A stretch of DNA of 13,282 nt from DASVBJ01 sp036375895 (GTDB lineage Bacteria > Actinomycetota > Actinomycetes > JACCUZ01), in assembly GCA_036375895.1 (NCBI GenBank), contig DASVBJ010000295.1, forward strand, positions 1-13,282. The letters run 5' to 3'. Position 1 is the first letter of the stretch, and each line of letters begins with the position of its first letter. Below are positions 1-7,638 of this stretch, piece by piece. The notes beneath the pieces are model-generated. The model did not search any database and was not told where the DNA came from. It was given only the letters and a program-made list of their open reading frames with translations. The position numbers and the translations under genes were made by a program.

Positions 1-1802
1 AGATCCAGGCTGACTACGTCGACGCGCGGCAGCGGGAGCTGGTCGACCTGCTGGACAAGTACCCGCCCAGCGACGGCTACACCGACAGCGTTCCGCGGAC
101 CAGCTGGGTCGTGAGCCTGTTCATCAACTTCCTGCCGATCCTGATCCTCGTCCTGCTGTTCCTCTTCTTCTTCAACCAGATGCAGGGCGGCGGGTCCCGC
201 GTCATGCAGTTCGGGAAGTCCAAGGCGAAGCTCATCAGCAAGGACACCCCGAAGACGACGTTCAAGGACGTCGCGGGCGCCGACGAGGCGGTCGAGGAGC
301 TGCACGAGATCAAGGAGTTCCTCGAGAGCCCGGCGAAGTTCCAGGCCATCGGGGCGAAGATCCCCAAGGGCGTCCTGCTGTACGGCCCGCCCGGAACCGG
401 CAAGACGCTGCTCGCCCGCGCCGTCGCCGGCGAGGCGGGCGTGCCGTTCTACTCGATCTCCGGCTCCGACTTCGTCGAGATGTTCGTCGGTGTCGGCGCC
501 TCGCGGGTCCGCGACCTGTTCGAGCAGGCCAAGGCCAACGCACCGGCGATCGTCTTCGTCGACGAGATCGACGCTGTCGGCCGGCACCGTGGCGCGGGTC
601 TCGGCGGCGGCCACGACGAGCGCGAGCAGACGCTGAACCAGCTGCTCGTCGAGATGGACGGCTTCGACGTCAAGGGCGGCGTCATCCTGATCGCGGCCAC
701 CAACCGGCCCGACATCCTCGACCCGGCGCTGCTGCGGCCGGGCCGCTTCGACCGCCAGATCGCCGTCGACCGCCCCGACCTGCGCGGGCGCCACCGCATC
801 CTCGAGGTGCACGCCAAGGGCAAGCCCATCGAGGAGTCGATCGACCTGCTGGCCTTCGCCCGTCGTACGCCGGGGTTCACCGGCGCCGACCTGGCCAACG
901 TGCTCAACGAGGCGGCCCTGCTGACCGCCCGCTCGGACAAGAAGCTCATCGACGCCCGGGCGCTCGACGAGGCCATCGACCGGGTGGTCGCCGGCCCGCA
1001 GAAGCGCACCCGCCTGATGAGCGAGAAGGAGAAGAAGATCACGGCGTACCACGAGGGTGGTCACGCCCTGGTCGCCGCTGCGCTGCCGAACACCGACCCG
1101 GTGCACAAGATCACGATCCTGTCGCGCGGACGGGCGCTGGGCTACACGATGGTCCTGCCCGACGAGGACAAGTACTCCACGACTCGCAACGAGATGCTCG
1201 ACCAGCTCGCCTACATGCTCGGCGGCCGGGCCGCGGAGGAGATCGTCTTCCACGACCCCACGACGGGTGCGTCCAACGACATCGAGAAGGCGACGGCGGT
1301 GGCCCGGGCGATGGTCACGCAGTACGGCATGACCGAGCGGATCGGCGCGATCAAGCTGGGCCAGGACAACTCCGAGCCGTTCCTCGGCCGCGACATGGGC
1401 CACCAGCGTGACTACTCCGAGGAGGTCGCCGGGGTCGTCGACGAGGAGGTCAAGCGGCTCATCGAGGCCGCCCACGACGAGGCCTGGGAGATCCTGGTCG
1501 AGAACCGCGAGATCCTCGACAACCTCGTGCTCCAGCTGCTCGAGCGGGAGACGCTGGACAAGAACGAGGTGGCCGAGGTCTTCAAGGACGTCCGTCGCCG
1601 CCCGGCCCGCCCGGCGTGGACCGGCTCGTCCAAGCGGGCGCCCCAGGCCGGCCCGGTCATGACCCCCAAGGAGCTCCAGTCGCCGAGCCCCAACGGGCAG
1701 GACAAGGAGCACAGCATGGGCGTGACGGGCCCGACCGACGTGCCGGACGCCCCGCTGCCCTCCGACGAGTTCCCGGGCCGTCCGCTGGGTTTCGCGGACT
1801 GA
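1..1802 (+). CDS. ftsH: ATP-dependent zinc metalloprotease FtsH (5' partial)
   Basis: Membrane-anchored AAA+ protease that extracts and degrades membrane and misfolded proteins. The frame is open from base 3, so the gene begins upstream of the window; the GTG at 111 lies inside it and is not the start. 599 residues are visible, against roughly 640-680 in the family, so the first membrane helix and part of the extracytoplasmic domain are missing. In visible numbering: end of the extracytoplasmic domain 1-34, second membrane helix about 36-58, Walker A GPPGTGKT 128-135, Walker B IVFVDEID 183-190, second region of homology ending LLRPGRFDRQI near 240-252, zinc-protease motif HEGGH 350-354, and the third zinc ligand Asp in TTGASNDIEK near 426. 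The C-terminus is a Pro/Gly-rich tail ending GRPLGFAD. The folE start follows the stop by 10 bases. Family assignment is certain. Confidence 0.98.
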   Translation, partial: IQADYVDARQRELVDLLDKYPPSDGYTDSVPRTSWVVSLFINFLPILILVLLFLFFFNQMQGGGSRVMQFGKSKAKLISKDTPKTTFKDVAGADEAVEELHEIKEFLESPAKFQAIGAKIPKGVLLYGPPGTGKTLLARAVAGEAGVPFYSISGSDFVEMFVGVGASRVRDLFEQAKANAPAIVFVDEIDAVGRHRGAGLGGGHDEREQTLNQLLVEMDGFDVKGGVILIAATNRPDILDPALLRPGRFDRQIAVDRPDLRGRHRILEVHAKGKPIEESIDLLAFARRTPGFTGADLANVLNEAALLTARSDKKLIDARALDEAIDRVVAGPQKRTRLMSEKEKKITAYHEGGHALVAAALPNTDPVHKITILSRGRALGYTMVLPDEDKYSTTRNEMLDQLAYMLGGRAAEEIVFHDPTTGASNDIEKATAVARAMVTQYGMTERIGAIKLGQDNSEPFLGRDMGHQRDYSEEVAGVVDEEVKRLIEAAHDEAWEILVENREILDNLVLQLLERETLDKNEVAEVFKDVRRRPARPAWTGSSKRAPQAGPVMTPKELQSPSPNGQDKEHSMGVTGPTDVPDAPLPSDEFPGRPLGFAD

Positions 1803-1812
1803 TCGCGCTGCC

Positions 1813-2424
1813 GTGACCGATCCTGTCGACCTGCCGGTGGCCACCGGCCCGACTGCCTGCCGCTACGACGACGCAGCGGTACGCCGGGCCGTGCACGACC
1901 TGCTCGTCGCCATCGGCGAGAACCCCGACCGCGACGGTCTGCGCGACACCCCCGAGCGGGTGGCCCGCGCCTACCGCGAGATCTTCGCCGGCCTCTGGCA
2001 GGCGCCCGAGGACGTCCTCACCACGACGTTCGAGCTCGGCCACGACGAGATGGTGCTGGTCAAGGACATCGAGGTGCGCTCGGTCTGCGAGCACCACCTG
2101 GTGCCCTTCGCCGGCGTGGCCCACGTCGGCTACATCCCGTCGCAGTCCGGGCGCATCACCGGCCTGTCGAAGCTGGCCCGGCTGGTCGACGTCTACGCGC
2201 GCCGCCCGCAGGTGCAGGAGCGGATGACGACGCAGATCGCGGACGCCCTGATGCGCATCCTCGAGCCGCGCGGCGTCATCGTGGTCGTCGAGTGCGAGCA
2301 CCTGTGCATGTCGATGCGTGGCATCCGCAAGCCCGGGGCCGTGACAGTCACCTCGGCCGTGCGCGGTCAGCTGCGTGACCCGGCGACCCGCGCCGAGGCC
2401 ATGAGCCTGATCGCTGCGAAGTGA
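1813..2424 (+). CDS. folE: GTP cyclohydrolase I
   Basis: Converts GTP to 7,8-dihydroneopterin triphosphate, the first step of tetrahydrofolate synthesis; cytosolic homodecamer in the family. The 203-residue length is normal. Zinc ligands are visible as Cys92 and His95 in VCEHHLVPFAG and Cys165 in CEHLCMSMRGI. The segments SGRITGLSKLARLVDVYARR and RPQVQERMT are also characteristic. The GTG start at 1813 (MTDPVDLP) is 10 bases after the ftsH stop with no clear Shine-Dalgarno sequence, so it is probably translated by read-through coupling from ftsH. folP follows after a short gap that contains a leaderless-type promoter, so folE may belong to the ftsH transcript rather than to the folP unit. Confidence 0.97.
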   Translation: MTDPVDLPVATGPTACRYDDAAVRRAVHDLLVAIGENPDRDGLRDTPERVARAYREIFAGLWQAPEDVLTTTFELGHDEMVLVKDIEVRSVCEHHLVPFAGVAHVGYIPSQSGRITGLSKLARLVDVYARRPQVQERMTTQIADALMRILEPRGVIVVVECEHLCMSMRGIRKPGAVTVTSAVRGQLRDPATRAEAMSLIAAK

Positions 2425-2459
2425 CCCTCCGCAGTCGATGGGCGACCAGCCCCGGCTCG

Positions 2460-2465
2460 TAGGGT
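2460..2465 (+). promoter_or_regulatory. -10 box TAGGGT for leaderless folP transcript
   Basis: TAGGGT matches the actinobacterial TANNNT -10 consensus and lies 7 bases before the GTG at 2473. That geometry puts transcription start at or next to the start codon. No convincing -35 is visible. It lies in the only real gap of the folate cluster (2425-2472). Inferred from sequence only. Confidence 0.5.
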
Positions 2466-2472
2466 GGCGGTC

Positions 2473-3339
2473 GTGACGCACGTCCGTGGCCTGCCCGAGC
2501 ACCTCGCCGCGACCCGACGTTGCCTCGTCATGGGCGTCGTCAACGTGACGCCCGACTCCTTCTCCGACGGTGGCGCCTACCTGGACGCGGACGCCGCCGT
2601 CGCCCACGGGCTCGCGTTGACCGCGGAGGGCGCCGACCTCGTCGACGTGGGGGGCGAGTCGACCCGACCGGGGGCCCAGCGGGTGTCGGCCGAGGAGGAG
2701 CGCAGGCGGGTGCTCCCCGTCGTACGCGCCCTGACCGCGGCGGGCGCGGTGGTGAGCATCGACACCATGCGGGCGGAGGTCGCGGCCGAGGCCCTGTCCC
2801 TGGGCGCCGTCATGGTCAACGACGTCAGCGGCGGCCTGGCCGATCCGGAGATGGCCAAGACCGTGGCGGCCGCCGGCGTCCCGTTCGTCGTGATGCACTG
2901 GCGCGGCCACAGTGCCGACATGGCCGCGCGGGCCGTGTACGGCGACGTCGTCGCCGACGTGGTCGCGGAGCTGCGCGGCCGCCTCGATGCGCTCGCCACC
3001 GAGGGCGTGGAACCCGACCAGGTGGTGCTCGACCCGGGTCTGGGGTTCGCCAAGACCGCGGAGCACAACTGGGCGCTGCTGGCCCACCTCGACGCGCTGT
3101 CGGCGCTCGGCCGGCCGGTGCTCGTGGGCGCGTCCCGCAAGGGCTTCCTCGGCCACCTGCTCGCGGACCAGGCGGGCGAGCCGCGGCCGCTCGCCGACCG
3201 CGACCACGCGACGGCCGCGGTGACCGCGCTGGCCGCGGCCGCGGGCGCGTGGGCGGTGCGGGTGCACGACGTGCCGGCGAGCCGCGACGCCGTGCGGGTC
3301 GCCGCCGCGGTGCGCGCCGCCGGTGGTGCCCATGGCTGA
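2473..3339 (+). CDS. folP: Dihydropteroate synthase
   Basis: Condenses 6-hydroxymethyl-7,8-dihydropterin pyrophosphate with p-aminobenzoate to give dihydropteroate; the sulfonamide target. TIM-barrel enzyme of 288 residues from this start. Visible signatures: MGVVNVTPDSFSDGG (pyrophosphate/Mg loop with Asn24), DLVDVGGESTRPGA, VSIDTMRAEVA, VNDVSGG, VVLDPGLGFAKT, and the GASRKGF Ser-Arg-Lys motif. I chose GTG 2473 because TAGGGT lies 7 bases upstream, as in leaderless actinobacterial mRNAs; GTG 2464 in the same frame would add three residues and would overlap that -10 box. The 3' end overlaps the next gene by 8 bases. No sign of the inactive DHPS-paralogue type: the catalytic motifs are intact. 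Confidence 0.96.
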   Translation: MTHVRGLPEHLAATRRCLVMGVVNVTPDSFSDGGAYLDADAAVAHGLALTAEGADLVDVGGESTRPGAQRVSAEEERRRVLPVVRALTAAGAVVSIDTMRAEVAAEALSLGAVMVNDVSGGLADPEMAKTVAAAGVPFVVMHWRGHSADMAARAVYGDVVADVVAELRGRLDALATEGVEPDQVVLDPGLGFAKTAEHNWALLAHLDALSALGRPVLVGASRKGFLGHLLADQAGEPRPLADRDHATAAVTALAAAAGAWAVRVHDVPASRDAVRVAAAVRAAGGAHG

Positions 3340-3784
3340 CGACGCCGAGGCGGTGCGGGCGGCCAACGCCGCGCTGTACGAGGCCTTCGAGCAGGCCGAC
3401 CTCGACCTCATGCAGGCCGTCTGGCTCGACGACGCGCACGCCGACGAGGTCGTCTGCGTGCACCCCGGCTGGCCGGCTCTTCGCGGCCGCGGCACGGTCC
3501 TCAGGTCCTGGGCGATGATCATGGCCAACACGGCGTACATCCAGTTCGTCCTGACCGACGTCGAGGTCGCCGTGCACGGGGACGTGGCGGTGGTCACCTG
3601 CGCCGAGAACATCCTGACCGGCATGCCGGAGGTCGCGGAGCCGCTGCCGGGTGCGGCGGCCGGGCTCTCCGGCGGTCGCACGGCGGCCACGAACGTCTTC
3701 CGGCGTACGCCGGCGGGCTGGCGCCTCTGGGTGCACCACGCGTCGCCCGTGATCGAGACAGACGAGGAGGAGGAGCCCGGGTGA
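3332..3784 (+). CDS. NTF2-like / SnoaL-fold protein in the folate operon
   Basis: A 150-residue cytosolic protein with the look of the NTF2-like (SnoaL_3/DUF4440) superfamily: an N-terminal helix (DAEAVRAANAALYEAFEQAD), a WLDDAH..VVCVHPGWPALRG segment, a helix RSWAMIM, and a run of beta-strands ending NVFRRTPAGWRLWVHHASP. The ATG at 3332 is preceded by GGTGG about 5 bases upstream and overlaps the folP stop by 8 bases; GTG 3323 is a weaker alternative. The acidic tail TDEEEEPG ends on a TGA that overlaps the folB GTG. From memory, homologues occupy the same place between folP and folB in other actinobacteria, which would suggest a link to pterin metabolism. The true substrate or role is unknown; no catalytic residues can be assigned from sequence alone. 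Confidence 0.85.
   Translation: MADDAEAVRAANAALYEAFEQADLDLMQAVWLDDAHADEVVCVHPGWPALRGRGTVLRSWAMIMANTAYIQFVLTDVEVAVHGDVAVVTCAENILTGMPEVAEPLPGAAAGLSGGRTAATNVFRRTPAGWRLWVHHASPVIETDEEEEPG
3764..3775 (+). promoter_or_regulatory. folB ribosome binding site made by the upstream poly-Glu codons
   Basis: Four GAG codons for the EEEE tail of the NTF2-like protein form a long purine-rich Shine-Dalgarno sequence. It ends 5 bases before the folB GTG. The same bases therefore serve as codons and as the ribosome binding site, which fits strong translational coupling. Confidence 0.7.
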
Positions 3785-4143
3785 CCGACCGCATCGTGCT
3801 GCGCGGCCTGCGCGCCGTCGGACACCACGGGGTCTATCCCGAGGAACGGGCGGCCGGCCAGCCGTTCGTCGTCGACGTGACGCTGGAGGTGGACACGACC
3901 GCAGCGGCCGCGAGCGACGACGTGGCGGACACCGTGCACTACGGCGAGCTGGCCCAGCGGGTGGTTGCCGTCATCACGGGCGAGCCGGTCAACCTGCTGG
4001 AGACGCTGGCCCAGCGGATCGCGGACGTGTGCCTGGCCGAGCCGCTGGTCGACGCGGCCGAGGTGACCGTGCACAAGCCGGAGGCGCCGGTCGGCGTGCC
4101 CTTCGACGACGTGGCCGTCACGGTCGTGCGGGGCCGGCGGTGA
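3781..4143 (+). CDS. folB: Dihydroneopterin aldolase
   Basis: Cleaves 7,8-dihydroneopterin to 6-hydroxymethyl-7,8-dihydropterin and glycolaldehyde. The 120-residue length is normal for the monofunctional enzyme. Visible family features: LRGLRAVGHHGVYPEER (catalytic-site Glu22), VHYGELAQ with Tyr54, NLLETLAQRIA with Glu74, and the near-C-terminal VHKPEAP with Lys99, the residue expected to take part in acid/base chemistry. The GTG start overlaps the preceding stop as GTGA and has the best ribosome binding site of the cluster. The end overlaps the folK start by four bases. FolB and FolK are separate here, not fused as in some bacteria. Confidence 0.96.
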   Translation: MTDRIVLRGLRAVGHHGVYPEERAAGQPFVVDVTLEVDTTAAAASDDVADTVHYGELAQRVVAVITGEPVNLLETLAQRIADVCLAEPLVDAAEVTVHKPEAPVGVPFDDVAVTVVRGRR

Positions 4144-4655
4144 CGCCGGGGCTGCGCCGGGGCGTGCTCGCGCTGGGCAGCAACCTGGGGGACCGCCTGG
4201 CGAACCTGCAGGGTGCGGTGGACTGCCTGGCCGACACCCCGGAGCTGCGGGTGCTCGCGGTGTCCAGGGTCTACGAGACCGACCCCGTCGGCGGCCCCGA
4301 CCAGGACGACTTCCTCAACGCCGCGGTCCTGGTGGAGACCCGGCTCGGGCCCCGCAGGCTGCTCGAGCGGGCGCTCGCGATCGAGGACGCGTTCGGCCGC
4401 GAACGCGTCCAGCGATGGGGGCCGAGGACCCTCGACGTCGACCTCGTGGTGCTCGGCGACACGGTCGTCGCCGAGCCGGACCTCGAGGTGCCGCACCCGC
4501 GCGCGGCGACGCGCGCGTTCGTCCTCGTGCCGTGGCTGGACCTGGACGTGGGCGCCGTGGTGCCCGGCGACGGTCGGGTCGGCGACCTGCTGGCCGGGAT
4601 GGACCGGTCGGGCGTTCGGCTGCGCCCGGACCTGACGCTGGAGCTGCCGTCATGA
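4140..4655 (+). CDS. folK: 6-hydroxymethyl-7,8-dihydropterin pyrophosphokinase (HPPK)
   Basis: Transfers pyrophosphate from ATP to 6-hydroxymethyl-7,8-dihydropterin, making the FolP substrate. 171 residues from the GTG at 4140, which overlaps the folB stop as GTGA; the frame is open further upstream but that part lies inside folB. Motifs: VLALGSNLGDR near 9-19, VYETDPVGGPDQDDFLNA near 45-61, ERVQRWGPRTLDVDLV with Mg-binding Asp99 and Asp101, and VPHPRAATRAFVLVPW near 117-132. All expected catalytic motifs are present. Its 3' end overlaps the DUF3180 gene as ATGA. Confidence 0.96.
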   Translation: MTPGLRRGVLALGSNLGDRLANLQGAVDCLADTPELRVLAVSRVYETDPVGGPDQDDFLNAAVLVETRLGPRRLLERALAIEDAFGRERVQRWGPRTLDVDLVVLGDTVVAEPDLEVPHPRAATRAFVLVPWLDLDVGAVVPGDGRVGDLLAGMDRSGVRLRPDLTLELPS

Positions 4656-5134
4656 GGCCGACCCGGCTGACCGTCCTGCTGGCGCTGCTGGTCAGCGCCG
4701 GAGCGGTGGCCTGGGGTGTCCTCCGGATAGCCGAGAACCGCGGCAACGTGCCGCCGCCGCTGCCCTGGGCGGCTCCCTTGGGCATCGGCCTGCTGGCTGT
4801 CTGCGTGCTGGTCTCCGCCGTGGCCCTGCGCCGCCGGCTGCACGGGTCTCCCGGCACCCGCCCGCCGCAGCCGCTGGGCGTGGCCCGGATGGCCGTGCTG
4901 GGCAAGGCGAGCTCGCACGTCGGGTCGCTGCTCGGCGGCTTCTACGGCGGGTACGCCCTGTTCCTGCTGCCGTCGCTCGACGTCGACGCGCGGCGTGAGC
5001 GCGCGCTGGTCTCGGCACTGGCCCTGGCCGCTGCGGTGCTGCTCGTGGTCGCCGGGCTCCTGCTCGAGCGGAGCTGCCGGGTGCCGCCGCCGCCGAGCGA
5101 CCGGGAGCCGCCACCAGGGGTCTCCGGCCCCTGA
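4652..5134 (+). CDS. DUF3180 family membrane protein
   Basis: 160-residue integral membrane protein with four predicted helices, near residues 6-26, 41-61, 88-108 and 117-137, a basic loop after helix 2 (LRRRLHG) and a Pro-rich C-terminal tail. The conserved block between helices 2 and 3 (PLGVARMAVLGKASSHVGSL, just before and into helix 3) and the position directly after folK match the actinobacterial DUF3180 family. The ATG at 4652 overlaps the folK stop as ATGA, with GGAG 8 bases upstream. The function is unknown; membrane position and constant linkage to fol genes are the only clues. It ends 24 bases before the convergent oxidoreductase, and I see no hairpin terminator in that gap. Confidence 0.85.
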   Translation: MRPTRLTVLLALLVSAGAVAWGVLRIAENRGNVPPPLPWAAPLGIGLLAVCVLVSAVALRRRLHGSPGTRPPQPLGVARMAVLGKASSHVGSLLGGFYGGYALFLLPSLDVDARRERALVSALALAAAVLLVVAGLLLERSCRVPPPPSDREPPPGVSGP

Positions 5135-5158
5135 GCAGGGCGGCCGAGCCGACGACAG

Positions 5159-6559
5159 CTAGCGCGGCGCCGGCACGGTCGGCCCGGGCTTGATGTTGTG
5201 GTTGCGATGGAACACGTTGCCCGGGTCGTGCTCGGCCTTTACGGCAGCCAGTCGCTGATAGCTGGCCGCCCCGAAGCCGGCCGTGACGCGGTCCTCGCCC
5301 TCGTCGCCGATGAAGTTCAGGTAGACCGCACCGGTCGACCACGGCCGCATGTCGGCGCAGACGTCACGTGCCCACTGCCGTGCCCGCTCGTCGTCCGCCG
5401 GGTCCTCCCACAGGCCGAACGGGTGCACGGTCCACGGTGCGTCGCGGAAGGGCAGCGGCCACTCGTGGCCCTGCCGCGCCGCCAGGCCACCCTGGGGAAA
5501 CACCACGTGCTGCGACGGCGACGGCACCACCATGTCGCCGGCGCGCGCGCAGAAGACGTCGACCGCGTCGTCCGGCAGCTGCGCGACGTGCTCGGCCGAC
5601 CAGTAGTTCCGGTATCCGGGCGGGTCGTCGAGCATGCACTGCAGCTCGGCGTACGGCACCTCGGCGATCATCTGTCCCGCCGGGGCGAGCTCCCGCATGG
5701 GCCGCAGCGCGTCCTCGGCGCCGTCCGGTGGGCCGGCGTGGACCACGAGCACGGCCACCGCGAGCGACCCGACGAGGTCCTGCGGGACGAACTCCTCGGG
5801 CGGGCCGGTGAGGTAGATGAACCCGCCGCTCACCTCGTCGGGCGCCGTCTCCATCACGTCCCGGTAGCGGCGCAGCACGCGCGGGCCCTCGGCGGCCGGC
5901 CAGACGAACAGCGCCGCGGTCACGACGGGCACCGGGTCCAGCCGGAAGGTGAGCGAGGTCGCCACCCCGAAGTTGCCGCCGCCGCCGTGCAGCGCCCAGA
6001 ACAGCTCGGGGTGCTCGTCCTCGCTCGCGGTGACCTGGCTGCCGTCGGCGCGCACCAGGTCGACCGACAGCAGCCGGTCGCAGGCCAGTCCCAGCTTGCG
6101 GTCCAGCCAGCCGGTGCCGCCGCCGAGCGTGAACCCGCCGACGCCGGTCGTGGAGACCCGCCCGCCCGTCGTGGCCAGGCCGTAGGGCTCGGTGGCCCGG
6201 TCGAGGTGGCTCATCGTCGCCCCGCCTCCGACGACGGCCGTCCGGGCCTCCGGGTCGACGGTGACCGCGTTCATCCGCCGCAGGTCGACGACCAGGCCGC
6301 CCTCGGAGAGGGCGGTGCCCGCCACCCCGTGCCCGCCACCCCGTACCGAGACCTCGAGGCCCGTCTCCCGGGCGAACGCCAGGGCCCTCGCGACGTCTCC
6401 CGGGTCGGTGCACTGGGCGATGACGGCGGGCCGGGTCTCGATCATCGCGTTGAAGAGCGTGCGGGCCTCGTCGTACGCCGGGTCGTCCCGCAGCAGCACG
6501 GCTCCGCGGAAGTCCCGGCGCAGAGAGGCGAGGGCGGTCTGGTCGACGGCGACGGTCAT
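5159..6559 (-). CDS. FAD-linked oxidoreductase, berberine-bridge (BBE/PCMH) type
   Basis: 466-residue flavoprotein oxidase or dehydrogenase of the PCMH/BBE superfamily. The N-terminal FAD-binding domain has SVRGGGHGVAG, in which His77 is the expected 8-alpha-histidyl FAD attachment site. The C-terminus carries the BBE signature YQRLAAVKAEHDPGNVFHRNHNI. In enzymes with two covalent FAD bonds a Cys lies in a GVCxTxGxGGH motif; the matching segment here is GRVSTTGVGGF with Val135 at that place, so a single covalent bond is predicted. I chose ATG 6559 because GGAGG lies 5 bases upstream; the frame runs 24 codons further upstream without a site. No signal peptide is seen, so it is probably cytosolic. 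The substrate cannot be named; sugars, lactones and natural-product intermediates are typical of the family. Convergent with the folate cluster and downstream of the ABC ATPase gene. Confidence 0.93.
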   Translation of the reverse strand: MTVAVDQTALASLRRDFRGAVLLRDDPAYDEARTLFNAMIETRPAVIAQCTDPGDVARALAFARETGLEVSVRGGGHGVAGTALSEGGLVVDLRRMNAVTVDPEARTAVVGGGATMSHLDRATEPYGLATTGGRVSTTGVGGFTLGGGTGWLDRKLGLACDRLLSVDLVRADGSQVTASEDEHPELFWALHGGGGNFGVATSLTFRLDPVPVVTAALFVWPAAEGPRVLRRYRDVMETAPDEVSGGFIYLTGPPEEFVPQDLVGSLAVAVLVVHAGPPDGAEDALRPMRELAPAGQMIAEVPYAELQCMLDDPPGYRNYWSAEHVAQLPDDAVDVFCARAGDMVVPSPSQHVVFPQGGLAARQGHEWPLPFRDAPWTVHPFGLWEDPADDERARQWARDVCADMRPWSTGAVYLNFIGDEGEDRVTAGFGAASYQRLAAVKAEHDPGNVFHRNHNIKPGPTVPAPR

Positions 6560-6564
6560 GACGA

Positions 6565-6569
6565 CCTCC
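6565..6569 (-). promoter_or_regulatory. Strong Shine-Dalgarno GGAGG deciding the oxidoreductase start
   Basis: On the minus strand GGAGG is followed by five bases (TCGTC) and then ATG at 6559. This supports the MTVAVDQ start over the longer open frame reaching 6631. Confidence 0.8.
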
Positions 6570-6595
6570 GGGTGGCAGGGGCCACGGATCGGTCC

Positions 6596-6624
6596 ACCGT
6601 GCGCTGGTCGCGTCGGACCGTCAA
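6596..6624 (-). promoter_or_regulatory. Candidate sigma-70-type promoter of the oxidoreductase
   Basis: On the minus strand TTGACG (6624-6619) is separated by exactly 17 bases from CACGGT (6601-6596), a CANNNT variant of the actinobacterial -10. It would start transcription about 30 bases before the ATG, leaving room for the GGAGG site. It sits in the 90-base gap after the ABC ATPase gene, so the oxidoreductase can be expressed independently. Confidence 0.45.
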
Positions 6625-6649
6625 GGCGCAACCGCGCTCCTGACGTTGG

Positions 6650-7636
6650 TCAACCCTGGTGGTCGGCGGACCGGCGCAGGGCGGTGTGCACCGCTTCGGC
6701 CGTGAGCGCCCCGATCCGTCGCCCCTGGTCCTCCACGGCCACCCAGCCCTCGTCGGCCTGCAGCAGCACCGCCAGCGCCTCGCGCAGCGAGCTGTGCAGG
6801 GGCACCGACGGCACACCGTTGTGCGCGCCGACCGGCAGGGGCGCCAGGTCCTCCTGGCGAAGCGGCGTGACGCCGAGTCGCTTGAGCCCGCGTTCACCGC
6901 CCACGAAGTCGGCGACGAAGGCGGTGGCCGGCGCGGCGAGGATGCGCGCGGGGGTGTCGTACTGCTCGACGTGCCCGCCGTCGGACAGCACGGCGATGCG
7001 GTCGCTCAGCCGCACGGCCTCGTCGAGGTCGTGCGTGACGAACAGGACCGTCTTGCGAACCTCGCGCTGCAACCGGAGGAACTCGCCCTGCAGCCGGTCG
7101 CGCACGATCGGGTCAACCGCGCCGAAGGGCTCGTCCATCAGCAGCACGGGTGGGTCCGCGGCGAGCGCCCGCGCGACCCCGACCCGCTGGCGCTGGCCAC
7201 CGGAGAGCTGGTGCGGGTACCGGTCGCCGTAGCGCTGCGGGTCGAGCCCGACCAGCAGCAGCAGCTCCTGCACCCGGGTGCGGATGCGCTGCTTGTCCCA
7301 CCCGAGCAGTCGCGGCACGGTCGCGACGTTGGCTGCCACGCTCTGGTGCGGGAACAGCCCGACCTGCTGGATCACGTAGCCCATCCGCCGCCGCAGCTGC
7401 ACCTTGTCGGCCGTGGTCACGTCCTCGCCGGCGAGCAGGATGCGGCCGCTCGTCGGCTCGATGAGACGGTTGACCATCTTCAGGGTCGTCGACTTGCCGC
7501 AGCCCGACGGGCCGATCAGCACGACGACCTCTCCCTCGGGCACGTCGAGGTCGAGCTCGTGGACGGCGACGGTGCCGTCCTCGTAGCGCTTCCCGACGCC
7601 ATCGAGCCGGATCATCGGTTCGGGGGTAGCGTCCAC
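6650..7636 (-). CDS. Osmoprotectant/quaternary-amine ABC transporter ATPase (OpuCA/ProV type)
   Basis: Nucleotide-binding subunit that powers import by the two permeases encoded divergently at 7639-9053. In numbering from GTG 7636: Walker A GPSGCGKST 42-50, Q-loop Gln90, ABC signature LSGGQRQR 144-151, Walker B VLLMDEP 164-170, switch His202 (FVTHDLDEA). The C-terminal tail (about 245-328) looks like a single CBS-type domain, as in OpuCA-type ATPases, where CBS domains relate transport to osmotic conditions; one copy seems present rather than two. Start choice: GTG 7636 has AGAAGG 7 bases upstream; ATG 7615, giving the common family N-terminus MIRLDGVGKRY, is a real alternative without a visible site. 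The gene is oriented away from its partner subunits. Confidence 0.92.
   Translation of the reverse strand: MDATPEPMIRLDGVGKRYEDGTVAVHELDLDVPEGEVVVLIGPSGCGKSTTLKMVNRLIEPTSGRILLAGEDVTTADKVQLRRRMGYVIQQVGLFPHQSVAANVATVPRLLGWDKQRIRTRVQELLLLVGLDPQRYGDRYPHQLSGGQRQRVGVARALAADPPVLLMDEPFGAVDPIVRDRLQGEFLRLQREVRKTVLFVTHDLDEAVRLSDRIAVLSDGGHVEQYDTPARILAAPATAFVADFVGGERGLKRLGVTPLRQEDLAPLPVGAHNGVPSVPLHSSLREALAVLLQADEGWVAVEDQGRRIGALTAEAVHTALRRSADHQG
7627..7632 (+). promoter_or_regulatory. -10 box TAGCGT for leaderless permease transcript
   Basis: TAGCGT fits TANNNT and lies 6 bases before the GTG at 7639, with no Shine-Dalgarno between. It falls within or just before the start of the divergent ATPase gene, so the two transcription units would share a very compact control region. 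No clear -35 is visible. Confidence 0.45.
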
Positions 7637-7638
7637 CC

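Noticed and set aside
111..1802. FtsH starting at GTG 111
   Set aside because: The frame is open to the left edge and the upstream residues (ADYVDARQRELVDLLDKYPP) fit the FtsH extracytoplasmic domain, so the start lies outside the window.
1657..4074. Very long minus-strand open frame (805 codons) antisense to folE-folP-folB
   Set aside because: Low-complexity His/Arg/Gly/Ala composition with no recognisable domain; the opposite strand has clear enzymes with all motifs. This is a GC-rich shadow.
5135..5158. Terminator between DUF3180 and the convergent oxidoreductase
   Set aside because: The 24-base gap has no convincing inverted repeat.
5198..6643. 481-codon plus-strand open frame opposite the FAD oxidoreductase
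   Set aside because: No motif, Arg/His/Val-rich composition typical of antisense frames; the minus-strand protein has FAD and BBE signatures.
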